From contig JAQYWJ010000024.1 of the NCBI GenBank assembly GCA_030145005.1, positions 1-17,537 on the forward strand: a stretch of 17,537 nucleotides of DNA. Direction: 5' to 3'. Source of the stretch: Desulfobacter sp. (lineage in GTDB: Bacteria > Desulfobacterota > Desulfobacteria > Desulfobacterales > Desulfobacteraceae). Position 1 is the first letter of the stretch; every line of letters begins with the position of its first letter. Shown here piece by piece: positions 6,959 to 14,620 of the stretch. Both the position numbers and the translations under genes were made by a program. A model generated the notes under the pieces. The model worked only from the letters and a program-made list of their open reading frames with translations. It was not told the DNA's origin and searched no databases.

Positions 6959-9322
6959 CTACTCCCTCGTTTTAAGAGCGGAAACGAGATCCGCCCTGTC
7001 CATATCGTGTTTAACAAGCCAACCGGAGATTATCGTTGCGGCAATGACGGCAAGTGCCGCAGCCCCATAACTTTCCGGCGAAAAAATGGCGGGTATCTGG
7101 TAGAGATCTGAGCTGAACCCGGCGGCAATGGCAAAAGACAGATAATAGCCGATAAGCGATCCGACGGGCAGAGCTACAATGGTGATGACGACCAGTTCCC
7201 CAAGAAGGACAAAGGCCACCTCCCCTTTGGTAAAGCCAATTACCCGCAGGCTTGCCAGATCCCGGGCGCGTTCGGCATAGGCAATCCGTGCGGCATTATA
7301 AATGATGCCGAAGGTGATCACCCCGGCTATTGCGGCCATGACAAAGCGCATCATGCCCGCACCCGTATCCATTTGCTTCTGCAAGGCGGCTCGTGCGTTA
7401 TTTTTCACGCTTACTCCGGCAACCGTTGGCATGTCTTTCAGGGTCCGGTAAATCTTACCCTCCATCATGCTGTCGATGCGCAGGTAGGCTCCGGAAATTC
7501 GGTTTGGCTCATGCAGTGCACGGTTCAGCACCTCCATCTCTATAAAGGCGGGTGAACCCAGGAGAGTCTCGGCGACACCGGCAACAGGAATGGAGATTAT
7601 CGGCCGCCGGCCCTCGCGTACCTCAACCGTCAGCAGCTCTCCAGGATAAATAGCCAGAATATCAGCCAGGGCCTGCGCTAAAATGATGCCGCCTTTGCGC
7701 AGGTGGATAGTAGCCAGTTCACTGTCCACGGCCCGGTTCAGGCGTGGCAAGGGGACCAAACCATTGACTGCGCCGCGATGACTCTGTAGACCGTGCCGGA
7801 ATATTACCGGGACGATACGTATCGGTTCCACTTCAATGACACCCGGAATGCGCTGCAGTTCGAAGACGGCCTTGTTCGACACTGCTTCATTGAAGGTAAC
7901 AGTCACATCGCTGCGATCAATCACGGTAAAGGTTTGCTCGACCGTCTGGTCAAAGCCCGCCATAATGCCGATCATCGCCACCGATAAGGCCATGCCCGCC
8001 GCTATGCCGATCATCGCACCAATCATTCTTCCCGGCTGACGGGTCAAACGGCGCAACACCATCCTGCTGGGTTGGTCGAGGACGAAATTCAGTGCCTGGC
8101 CGAAACGACCGGTACGACTATAGTCCGGGGGCGCAGGCGGTCGCATGGCCGATGCCGGGGTGAGGGCGAAGACCCGGCGTAGTACAAGGAGCCCACCGGC
8201 CGACGCGGCCCCCACGCTCACCAGAAAACCGGTCACGAAAGAGGCGGGATCAAGCTGGAATATCAAAAAAGGAAACTTGTAATACTCCAGATACAGATGA
8301 ATCATCGCCCGACCGGCAGCGATGCCAAAGAGACAGCCGGCAGCGGCACCTCCGGCGGCGATGGCAATTATCAACTTGAAATAGTGCGAACCAACCTCAA
8401 AATCAGTATAACCAAAAGCCTTGATGAGGCCTATCTGTTCCCGTTCGGACTCCACCAGGCGGGAAATAACGATGTAGAGCAGGAAGGCTGCGACAGCCAG
8501 GAAGATCGGCGGGACACTGGTGCTGCTTGCCCGCAGGCCGTCGATTTCTTCACTGACGAAACGGTTGGAGGTCTGATCCTCCCTGCCGTAGGCTCCCAGC
8601 CCGCCGTAGGATTCGAGAATCCGATCGGCGGCATCGAGTACTGCGGGAAGACGGGCGTCAAGTCCGACAGACAGGAGTGCTTCGTTAAAGGCCCCTTCCA
8701 TATCATAGGCGGCGGCAAGCGCTGTACGGCTCATCCAGATGACGCCAAACCCGGCATCGTCGGTTATCAGCTCGCCAGGTGCGGTGGTGTAGAGAAATTC
8801 CGGTGCCTGGGCGAGGCCGACAATACGCAGGCTGCGCCTTTTGCCGTTCATGGTGACGGACAGGCTGTCGCCGGGACGCAGCCCGTTTGCCGCAGCAAAA
8901 CTCTTCAAGAGCAGAATTTCGTTGGCGTTACCGCTCTCCAGCCTGCGCCCATCGGTCAGGTAGATATCGTTTAAGCGCGGGGTACCGAAATCCGGCAGTG
9001 AAACCGCCTGGGCCTGCAACGGCAGATCGCGGCCGGGCAGGTCAATCAGGGCACTCCCGACAACCCGTCCTTCGGCAGAAGAGACACCTGGGATTGCGGC
9101 AAGATCGGTAATCCGGTGTTCAGGAGCGCGATTAACCGGAACGAAGACATCGGCAAGGCGATATCGTTCATAATAGGTGCGCCGCGTTTCGTCCAGTGAC
9201 GTAACGAGTCCGGTCATCATGACCAGCATCAGCACGCCAACGGCGATGACGGCACCAATGGCCACCGCCTGGCCCTTAATGCGCCAGAGGTCGCGCAGCA
9301 GCTTGCGGTTGAGTGAATTCAT
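6959..9322 (-). CDS. ABC transporter permease with two FtsX domains (MacB/LolCE-like)
   Basis: Integral membrane subunit of a type VII (mechanotransmission) ABC transporter. I choose ATG 9322 (787 aa) because a GGTGA ribosome site sits 7 nt upstream; the frame extends upstream to 9400 but that segment overlaps the ATPase gene and looks like its shadow. The layout is duplicated. Residues about 18-40 are membrane segment 1, followed by a periplasmic domain to about 265. The first FtsX unit is at about 272-395 with the coupling motif ESEREQIGLIKAFGY. A second half begins with a membrane segment at about 431-455, then a periplasmic domain, then a second FtsX unit near the C-terminus with AERARDLASLRVIGF. 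About eight membrane segments are predicted. It partners the ATPase encoded upstream and the adaptor encoded downstream. Such systems move lipids, lipoproteins, peptides or hydrophobic compounds; the cargo cannot be read from the sequence. Confidence 0.88.
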   Translation of the reverse strand: MNSLNRKLLRDLWRIKGQAVAIGAVIAVGVLMLVMMTGLVTSLDETRRTYYERYRLADVFVPVNRAPEHRITDLAAIPGVSSAEGRVVGSALIDLPGRDLPLQAQAVSLPDFGTPRLNDIYLTDGRRLESGNANEILLLKSFAAANGLRPGDSLSVTMNGKRRSLRIVGLAQAPEFLYTTAPGELITDDAGFGVIWMSRTALAAAYDMEGAFNEALLSVGLDARLPAVLDAADRILESYGGLGAYGREDQTSNRFVSEEIDGLRASSTSVPPIFLAVAAFLLYIVISRLVESEREQIGLIKAFGYTDFEVGSHYFKLIIAIAAGGAAAGCLFGIAAGRAMIHLYLEYYKFPFLIFQLDPASFVTGFLVSVGAASAGGLLVLRRVFALTPASAMRPPAPPDYSRTGRFGQALNFVLDQPSRMVLRRLTRQPGRMIGAMIGIAAGMALSVAMIGIMAGFDQTVEQTFTVIDRSDVTVTFNEAVSNKAVFELQRIPGVIEVEPIRIVPVIFRHGLQSHRGAVNGLVPLPRLNRAVDSELATIHLRKGGIILAQALADILAIYPGELLTVEVREGRRPIISIPVAGVAETLLGSPAFIEMEVLNRALHEPNRISGAYLRIDSMMEGKIYRTLKDMPTVAGVSVKNNARAALQKQMDTGAGMMRFVMAAIAGVITFGIIYNAARIAYAERARDLASLRVIGFTKGEVAFVLLGELVVITIVALPVGSLIGYYLSFAIAAGFSSDLYQIPAIFSPESYGAAALAVIAATIISGWLVKHDMDRADLVSALKTRE

Positions 9323-9329
9323 CGACCGG

Positions 9330-9334
9330 TCACC
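9330..9334 (-). promoter_or_regulatory. Ribosome binding site deciding the permease start
   Basis: On the minus strand these bases read GGTGA, a partial anti-16S match, 7 nt upstream of ATG 9322. The site overlaps the stop codon of the ATPase gene, which suggests translational coupling and supports ATG 9322 over the upstream in-frame start at 9400. Confidence 0.5.
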
Positions 9335-10091
9335 ATTTGATATCTTCGGGGTCCAGTTTGGTCTTGTTGACGACAATCTCACGGATGGCGCCATCGGCAA
9401 AATGGATCACCCGATCCGCCATATCAGCAGTGGCCGCGGCATGTGTGACGATAAGCACCGTTGCGCCGAGGTTTTCGTTTATGTCTTTTAATACCTGCAG
9501 CACAGTTCGTCCGGTGATGCTGTCAAGCGCCCCGGTGGGTTCATCGCAGAACAGCACCGTTGGTTGCTTGGCCACCGCCCGGGCAATGGCGACCCGCTGC
9601 TGTTCGCCACCGGAAAGCTGGGAGGGAAAATGGTCGGCCCGATCACGTAGCCCTACCAGCCCAAGTGCTTCTTCCGGATCCATGGGATCGCTTGCTATTT
9701 CAGTCACCAGTTCAACATTTTCATGGGCGGTAAGGCTGGGCATCAGGTTATAAAATTGAAAGACGAAGCCGACATGGTCACGCCGGTACCTGGTCAGCTG
9801 CTCGTCAGTCATATCACTGAGTTCCTGGTCCTGAAAAAAAACAGTCCCCTCTGATGCCCGGTCCAGACCACCGATGATGTTGAGCAGGGTTGATTTGCCG
9901 CTGCCGGAGGGGCCGAGCAGCACAACCATTTCACCACTTGGAATCTCCAGGTCGACCCCGCGCAGGGCATGCACGGCCGCCGCCCCCTCACCGTAGGTTT
10001 TGGTGAGGGCTTTGGTGGTGAATGCCGGTGAAGATTTTTTTAGTGGTTGGTCCTGCACAATAATTTCCTTCGTCGAGACGTCCATTTTCAT
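9330..10091 (-). CDS. ABC transporter ATPase, MacB/LolD family
   Basis: Cytoplasmic motor of the exporter, about 253 aa. Motifs numbered from the ATG at 10091: Walker A GPSGSGKS at 60-67, Q-loop VFQFYNLMPSLTAHENV at about 110-126, signature LSGGEQQR at 159-166, Walker B VLFCDEP at 179-185 with DEPTGALDS, and switch histidine H217. The PTGALDS and YNLMPSLTAHENV forms are characteristic of the LolD/MacB/FtsE group. The start is uncertain: a TTG at 10094, ATG at 10091 and ATG at 10085 are all in frame, and none has a good ribosome site. It is the first gene of the three-gene minus-strand operon and ends 7 nt before the permease start, within the permease ribosome site. The first ~24 residues are a poorly conserved extension before the ABC domain. 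Confidence 0.92.
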   Translation of the reverse strand: MKMDVSTKEIIVQDQPLKKSSPAFTTKALTKTYGEGAAAVHALRGVDLEIPSGEMVVLLGPSGSGKSTLLNIIGGLDRASEGTVFFQDQELSDMTDEQLTRYRRDHVGFVFQFYNLMPSLTAHENVELVTEIASDPMDPEEALGLVGLRDRADHFPSQLSGGEQQRVAIARAVAKQPTVLFCDEPTGALDSITGRTVLQVLKDINENLGATVLIVTHAAATADMADRVIHFADGAIREIVVNKTKLDPEDIKW

Positions 10092-10158
10092 CAAAGAATT
10101 TGTAATTTTTAATAAATTTTAAAAATGATGCTTTTTGTTTTTGTGTCTCATCCATAAT

Positions 10159-10187
10159 ATTCTACTCGCTATTATTTTTTGATTCAA
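10159..10187 (-). promoter_or_regulatory. Candidate sigma-70-type promoter for the export operon
   Basis: On the minus strand, TTGAAT (10187-10182) and TAGAAT (10164-10159) are separated by exactly 17 bp. They match the TTGACA and TATAAT consensus at 4/6 and 5/6 positions. Transcription would start near 10152, giving a leader of about 60 nt before ATG 10091. The -35 element overlaps a TTCAAAT half-site (10183-10189) that is shared with the nearby inverted repeat, so a repressor or activator binding there could control it. In such AT-rich DNA a chance match is possible. Confidence 0.4.
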
Positions 10188-10217
10188 ATGAGCCTTGATT
10201 TTTTTAAATTCGAATTT

Positions 10218-10242
10218 TTCTTCAAATTGTTAATTTGAAGAA
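10218..10242. repeat. Perfect 25-bp inverted repeat, candidate operator
   Basis: Two 11-bp arms (10218-10228 and 10232-10242) are exact reverse complements around a 3-nt centre GTT. No T-run follows on either strand in terminator orientation, so it reads as a protein-binding dyad. The 7-mer TTCAAAT or its complement ATTTGAA occurs four times within about 80 bp: 10183-10189, 10221-10227, 10233-10239 and 10258-10264. The outermost left copy overlaps the candidate -35 of the export operon. Confidence 0.5.
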
Positions 10243-10398
10243 CGCTAAAATCCACTTATTTGAAGATTATCCTGACCGTTCGATTAATGCAAAACCATTT
10301 TTTTTTAAGGCTCATGTTGCGTTCTGGGGTCTTTTTATGGACTAATCAGCTTAACAACTTGAAATGGTTGATAAATTAGAAATTACAAGTTCAAAATT

Positions 10399-10438
10399 TT
10401 AATATAATTGTAATCGAACTCTAATAAAAACCTAACAG
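10399..10438 (+). promoter_or_regulatory. Phased 11-bp TAAY array upstream of pstS, candidate Pho box
   Basis: The tetramer TAAT/TAAC recurs at 10400, 10411, 10422 and 10433, exactly 11 bp apart. The corresponding hexamers are TTAATA, GTAATC, CTAATA and CTAACA. PhoB/PhoP-family regulators bind direct repeats with 11-bp periodicity: CTGTCAT-type in enterobacteria, TTAACA-type in Bacillus. The last unit, CTAACAG, is the complement of CTGTTAG. The array lies about 80 bp upstream of the pstS start, so binding by the PhoB encoded downstream is plausible but unproven. TAAAAT (10440-10445) or TAAAAC (10447-10452) could serve as -10. Confidence 0.45.
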
Positions 10439-10519
10439 ATAAAATGTAAAACTTATCCACAATTAGAGTCATTCATAACCGAATGTAATCAATGATATAT
10501 TTAACATTGAGGAAAAATT

Positions 10520-11335
10520 ATGAAAAGATTAAATAAAGAGCTATTCATCACATCACTTTGTTTGCTCATCTTTACCACAACTGTATTCGCAGGGGAACTG
10601 GTTATTAAAGGTTCTACAACCGTTCTGCCCATCGCCCAGAAAGCAGCAGAAGCCTATATGGCTGAAAACCCTGATGTAAAAATTTCGCTTTCCGGCGGCG
10701 GTTCTGGAAATGGGATAAAGGCGATTATCGATGGGACAGCCCATATAGGCAACGCATCAAGATTTATCAAGCAAAAGGAAGTCAATCTTGCGAATACCAA
10801 AGGTGTCTATCCGGTCCCCTTCAGGGTTGCATTGGACGCCATTGTGCCGGTTGTAAATCCTAAAAACACTGTGGCAGATCTTTCCATGACACAGCTCAAA
10901 GAAATTTATCTTGGCAGGATTAAGGACTGGAAAGAAGTCGGAGGGACACCTGGAGAGATTGTTGTCATTTCACGGGACAGCTCCTCAGGAACTTTTGGTG
11001 TATGGAAGGATCTTGTGATGACAAAAGAGCGGGTGATTCCAAGTGCCCTCACAGTGCCCTCCAACGGCGGTATTGTACAGGCAGTTGCCAAAACTCCCGG
11101 TGCCATTGGTTATGTAGGATTAGGATATCTGACACCTGAAATCAAAACGGTCAAGGTTGACGGCGTTTCAGGAACAGAAGAGAACACATTAAACGGGTCT
11201 TTTCCCATTGCCAGAGGACTTTTCATGTTTACCAAGGGTTGGCCTAAAGGTGATACAATGAGTTTTATCTCCTTTATTCTATCAAAAAAGGGACAGGCAT
11301 TGGTCCAGGAAGCCGGCTCCATACCCCTGTTTTAA
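10520..11335 (+). CDS. pstS: Phosphate ABC transporter substrate-binding protein
   Basis: Periplasmic phosphate receptor of the high-affinity Pst transporter, 271 aa, of the shorter PstS type. Residues 1-24 form a signal peptide with cleavage after VFA. There is no lipobox cysteine at the cleavage site, so the protein is probably free in the periplasm. Phosphate-contacting motifs are visible: KGSTTVLPIA at 30-39 (the GSTT loop), SGGGSGNGIKAI at 58-69, the GNASR motif at 77-81, and SRDSSSGTFG at 151-160. GAGGA at 10509-10513, 6 nt before the ATG, is a good ribosome site. It is the first gene of the cluster and follows the phased repeat array that probably mediates phosphate-starvation induction. 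pstC begins 18 nt after the stop, and no hairpin separates them. Confidence 0.95.
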   Translation: MKRLNKELFITSLCLLIFTTTVFAGELVIKGSTTVLPIAQKAAEAYMAENPDVKISLSGGGSGNGIKAIIDGTAHIGNASRFIKQKEVNLANTKGVYPVPFRVALDAIVPVVNPKNTVADLSMTQLKEIYLGRIKDWKEVGGTPGEIVVISRDSSSGTFGVWKDLVMTKERVIPSALTVPSNGGIVQAVAKTPGAIGYVGLGYLTPEIKTVKVDGVSGTEENTLNGSFPIARGLFMFTKGWPKGDTMSFISFILSKKGQALVQEAGSIPLF

Positions 11336-11353
11336 TTATAGCGGAGAAACGCG

Positions 11354-12241
11354 TTGAAAAGACAGCATATCGATAAGACCGTGCAATCAGGATTTTTACT
11401 GGTTGCACTTTTTTCTATCACCGTCCTGCTTTTGATCATGGTCTTCCTCTTTATTGAAGGGTTGCCGATTCTGGATCATATCAGTGTTAAAGAGTTTATT
11501 TTTGGCAAATACTGGTATCCGACAGATGATCCGGCAGATTTTGGAATTTTTGCTTTGATATTGGGATCGGTCTGCGTCACATTGCTTTCCGGTTTAATGG
11601 CGATACCGCTGGGGATTATGACAGCGGTCTATCTGGCTGAAATTGCCTCTCCAAGAGTGGCTGAAATAGTGAAGCCCATTGTGGAGCTTATGGCTTCCAT
11701 GCCGTCTGTTGTAATCGGTTTTTTTGGTATGGCCGTCGTCGCACCTTTTATCCAGGAACTGTTCGACATCCCGGTAGGTTTGAATATGTTCAATGCTTCT
11801 CTGATGCTGGCTTTCATGGCAATTCCAACCATTTGCAGTATTTCAGAGGATGCTGTTTTCAGCGTTCCCACTGCCTTGAAAGAAGCCTCCTTTGCATTGG
11901 GGGCGACACATTTTGAGACAATTGTTAAGGTGGTTATACCCGCTTCGCTTTCCGGTATTTGCACTGCTGTTATTCTTGGCCTTTCAAGGGCGATTGGAGA
12001 AACCATGGTGGTTTTGATGGCTGCCGGTGGTGCTGCCATGATTCCGGGCTCCATTTTTGACCCGGTTCGGCCGCTGCCTGCAAGTATTGCAGCTGAAATG
12101 GCAGAGGCCCCTTTTAGAAGTGAACATTATCATGCCTTGTTTGCCATTGGCATTGTATTGTTTGTTTTTACGTTTATTTTTAATCTGATCGCTGATTATA
12201 TTTCTCATAAATTCAGGCAGGTGGGAGAGGCTTCTTTATAA
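11354..12241 (+). CDS. pstC: Phosphate ABC transporter permease PstC
   Basis: First of the two channel-forming inner-membrane subunits, 295 aa. It starts at TTG 11354 with GGAGA 6 nt upstream. A hydrophobic segment at about 13-34 is followed by a periplasmic stretch (about 40-62), then further membrane segments in the usual six-segment BPD permease pattern. The cytoplasmic coupling loop that docks on PstB is visible at about 177-201 (KEASFALGATHFETIVKVVIPAS), and SRAIGET at 211-217 is the conserved Pst permease motif. Its stop TAA shares its last A with the ATG of pstA, giving a 1-base overlap and probable translational coupling. Confidence 0.95.
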   Translation: MKRQHIDKTVQSGFLLVALFSITVLLLIMVFLFIEGLPILDHISVKEFIFGKYWYPTDDPADFGIFALILGSVCVTLLSGLMAIPLGIMTAVYLAEIASPRVAEIVKPIVELMASMPSVVIGFFGMAVVAPFIQELFDIPVGLNMFNASLMLAFMAIPTICSISEDAVFSVPTALKEASFALGATHFETIVKVVIPASLSGICTAVILGLSRAIGETMVVLMAAGGAAMIPGSIFDPVRPLPASIAAEMAEAPFRSEHYHALFAIGIVLFVFTFIFNLIADYISHKFRQVGEASL

Positions 12242-13098
12242 TGATTAAAAGGCGATTACAGATACAAACCATAGCGTTTGGTTTTTTAAAGGCTGCAGGT
12301 CTGCTGAATGGTGTGGCCCTTATGATTATTGTCTATTTTATGCTCTCCAGGGGGTGGTCCGCCATATCCTGGGAATTTTTAACACAACCGCCCAAGGATT
12401 CCATGACAGCAGGGGGGATTCTGCCCTGCATTATGGGGACAATATCTTTATGCTTGATGACCATTCTGGTTTCACTGCCCATTGGTGTGGCATCTGCCAT
12501 CTATCTGAATGAATATGCAAGTCAGGGGCGGATTGTCAGAATTATCAGGCTGGGCATCAACAATCTTGCCGGCGTTCCCTCCATTGTGTTCGGTCTGTTC
12601 GGTCTTGCTTTTTTTTGTATCGTGTTAAAGATGGGAGTCTCTATTGCCGCAGGCGGACTGACACTGGGAATTATGACGCTACCGGTGATAATCGGGGCTT
12701 CAGAAGAGGCATTAAAAGCGGTTCCAGATACCTATCGTGAAGCCTCCCTTGCCATGGGAGCAACCAAATGGCAGACCATCAGAAAGGTCGTTCTTCCGGC
12801 AGCATTTCCAGGAATCATAACAGGATCGATATTGGGATTGAGCAGGGCTGCAGGTGAAACCGCACCGATTATGTACACCGGTGCTGTTTTTTTTACACCT
12901 GAGCTGCCCGGGTCAATTCTGGATGAAGTAATGGCGCTGCCGTATCATATATATGTACTGGCCACAGCAGGAACGAATATAGAAACCACTCGCCACCTGC
13001 AGTACGGAACTGCTCTTGTCTTGATTGTTCTTGTTTTTGGAATGAATCTGGCCGCCATCATTCTGCGGTCAAAAATGAGAAAAAAATTAAGGATATAA
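12241..13098 (+). CDS. pstA: Phosphate ABC transporter permease PstA
   Basis: Second channel subunit, 285 aa, pairing with PstC. It has an N-terminal membrane segment at about 14-35, then a typical BPD permease core. The coupling loop is REASLAMGATKWQTIRKVVLPAA at about 166-188, and SRAAGETAPI at 201-210 is characteristic of PstA. ATG overlaps the pstC stop by one base. It ends 5 nt before pstB. Nothing unusual is seen. Confidence 0.95.
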   Translation: MIKRRLQIQTIAFGFLKAAGLLNGVALMIIVYFMLSRGWSAISWEFLTQPPKDSMTAGGILPCIMGTISLCLMTILVSLPIGVASAIYLNEYASQGRIVRIIRLGINNLAGVPSIVFGLFGLAFFCIVLKMGVSIAAGGLTLGIMTLPVIIGASEEALKAVPDTYREASLAMGATKWQTIRKVVLPAAFPGIITGSILGLSRAAGETAPIMYTGAVFFTPELPGSILDEVMALPYHIYVLATAGTNIETTRHLQYGTALVLIVLVFGMNLAAIILRSKMRKKLRI

Positions 13099-13103
13099 CT
13101 TAA

Positions 13104-13865
13104 ATGGATAGCAACATTAAAATGCATACACAGGCACTGGATTTTTTTTATGGAGCTTTCCAGGCACTGTATAATATTTCAATTGATTTCATTGAGAATC
13201 AGGTGACCGCTCTAATCGGCCCATCCGGGTGTGGTAAAAGTACTTATCTTCGATGCCTGAACCGGATGAATGATCTGATTCCCGGAATCCTGGTCAAGGG
13301 CCAGACCATGCTGGACAGCCAGGATATTTACAATCCATCTGTAGATGTGGTTAGCCTGAGAAGAAGGGTGGGGATGGTTTTTCAAAAGCCAAATCCCTTT
13401 CCGAAGACGATCTTTGAGAATATTGCCTATGGGTTGAGAGTAAACGGTATTAAGGACAAAGCAAAGATTACCCAGATTGTTGAAAAAAGTTTGAAGCAGG
13501 CGGCAATCTGGGATGAGGTCAAAGATAGACTCAATGAATCTGCACTGGGACTTTCAGGGGGACAGCAGCAACGGTTGTGTATTGCAAGGGCTCTTGCTGT
13601 GGATCCTGAGGTCTTGTTAATGGATGAACCGGCTTCAGCACTGGATCCCATTGCGACTCAGAAAATAGAGGAATTGATCAGTACCCTTTCATCAAAACTG
13701 ACCATCATCATTGTGACCCATAATATGCAGCAGGCGGCCAGAGTGTCTGACAGAACAGCATTCTTCTACATGGGAAAGCTGATTGAGGTTAATGATACAG
13801 ATATCTTGTTTACAAAACCTGAATTAAAACAAACTGAAGATTATATTACTGGAAGATTTGGTTAA
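13104..13865 (+). CDS. pstB: Phosphate ABC transporter ATPase PstB
   Basis: Cytoplasmic ATPase of the Pst transporter, 253 aa, full length. Walker A GPSGCGKS is at 39-46 and is followed by STYLRCLNRMND, the PstB-specific form. The Q-loop VFQKPNPFPKTIFENIAYG is at about 92-110, signature LSGGQQQR at 150-157, Walker B VLLMDEP at 170-176 with ASALDP, and the switch histidine is H206. AAGGA at 13089-13093 precedes the ATG by about 10 nt. The stop codon at the 3' end overlaps the ribosome site of phoU. Confidence 0.97.
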   Translation: MDSNIKMHTQALDFFYGAFQALYNISIDFIENQVTALIGPSGCGKSTYLRCLNRMNDLIPGILVKGQTMLDSQDIYNPSVDVVSLRRRVGMVFQKPNPFPKTIFENIAYGLRVNGIKDKAKITQIVEKSLKQAAIWDEVKDRLNESALGLSGGQQQRLCIARALAVDPEVLLMDEPASALDPIATQKIEELISTLSSKLTIIIVTHNMQQAARVSDRTAFFYMGKLIEVNDTDILFTKPELKQTEDYITGRFG

Positions 13866-13870
13866 GGAGA
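13864..13870 (+). promoter_or_regulatory. Ribosome binding site deciding the phoU start
   Basis: AAGGAGA lies 8 nt before ATG 13879 and overlaps the pstB stop codon. It is the strongest ribosome site in the window and favours ATG 13879 over the in-frame TTG at 13858, whose own upstream sequence has no such site. Confidence 0.75.
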
Positions 13871-13878
13871 ATAATAAA

Positions 13879-14526
13879 ATGGTCGGTCATTTGCAAAAAG
13901 CAATTGAGAAAATTAAAAAAGAGATCCTCACCCTGGGTGCAATGGTGGAGGATCGGTTCAAGAAGGCAGTTTATGCCATAAAAACAGAAGATTTGGAACT
14001 GGCCCAGCAAATTATTGATACTGATTTTGAAGTTGATGACCGTGAAATTGAAGTAGAGGAAGAATGTCTTAAAATTTTGGCACTGTACCAGCCTGTGGCA
14101 GCGGATTTAAGATTTCTTGTAGCGGTTATAAAAATCAATAATGACCTTGAAAGAATCGCAGATTATGCTTCAAATATTGCCCGGCGGTTGAAAACATCGT
14201 CTGATGATCCCAATAAGTTCAAGTATGACTATACCACCATGGGGGATAAGGCCGCCAAGATGCTCAGGATGAGCCTTGATGCATTGGTCAGAATGGATGT
14301 GGATATGGCCTATGACGTCAGGGATATGGATGAGCAGATAAACCTCATGAGAAATGAAGCCTATGATTCAATGAAAAAAGATATACAGGAACATCCTGAA
14401 ATGGCGTCAGAAATCATTAATATGTATTTGATTTCAAGGCATATCGAAAGAATTGGTGATCATACGACCAATGTTGCCGAAGAAGTCATCTATCTGATTG
14501 AAGGGGAAATTATCCGGCACACTTAA
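13879..14526 (+). CDS. phoU: Phosphate signalling regulator PhoU
   Basis: Cytoplasmic peripheral protein that couples Pst transporter state to PhoR and keeps the Pho response off when phosphate is plentiful. The 215-aa product matches the family length. It shows two similar three-helix halves. Each has the metal-cluster motif of acidic residues spaced along a helix: NDLERIADYASNIA in the first half and SRHIERIGDHTTNVAEE in the second. ATG 13879 is chosen for its strong AAGGAGA site. The gene lies between pstB and phoB, so transporter, coupler and two-component system are all in one cluster. Confidence 0.95.
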   Translation: MVGHLQKAIEKIKKEILTLGAMVEDRFKKAVYAIKTEDLELAQQIIDTDFEVDDREIEVEEECLKILALYQPVAADLRFLVAVIKINNDLERIADYASNIARRLKTSSDDPNKFKYDYTTMGDKAAKMLRMSLDALVRMDVDMAYDVRDMDEQINLMRNEAYDSMKKDIQEHPEMASEIINMYLISRHIERIGDHTTNVAEEVIYLIEGEIIRHT

Positions 14527-14549
14527 ATCTCTCTCAAACAGAGAAAAAA

Positions 14550-14577
14550 TTGACAAATAACCACAAGGTTATAAGAT
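14550..14577 (+). promoter_or_regulatory. Candidate internal promoter ahead of phoB
   Basis: In the 94-nt gap between phoU and phoB, a perfect TTGACA (14550-14555) is followed after 16 bp by TAAGAT (14572-14577, 4/6 to TATAAT). It could give basal phoBR transcription independent of the pstS promoter. A very small stem (TCTCT/AGAGA) just upstream is too weak to call a terminator. Confidence 0.4.
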
Positions 14578-14620
14578 AAAAAAAGCAGAGTGACAATCTT
14601 ATAAAAAACAGGATGAAAAA

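Larger units (their letters stand above)
10092..10519. other. AT-rich divergent intergenic region between the export operon and pstS
   Basis: This stretch of about 428 bases holds no convincing gene. It separates the minus-strand export operon from the plus-strand pst operon, so promoters for both must lie here. It contains a candidate minus-strand promoter (10159-10187), a 12-bp palindrome (AAATTCGAATTT, 10206-10217), a perfect 25-bp inverted repeat (10218-10242), and a phased repeat array upstream of pstS (10399-10438). The composition is strongly AT-rich, with many A and T runs, in contrast to the GC-rich export genes beside it. Confidence 0.8.

Noticed and set aside
8297..8974. 225-codon plus-strand frame opposite the permease gene
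   Set aside because: Long antisense frames are expected in GC-rich coding DNA. The permease on the other strand has clear FtsX domains, and this frame has none.
9323..9400. 26-residue N-terminal extension of the permease
   Set aside because: It lies within the ATPase coding region, and a better ribosome site points to ATG 9322.
13858..13878. TTG start for phoU giving seven extra residues
   Set aside because: The AAGGAGA site lies inside that extension and is correctly spaced for ATG 13879.
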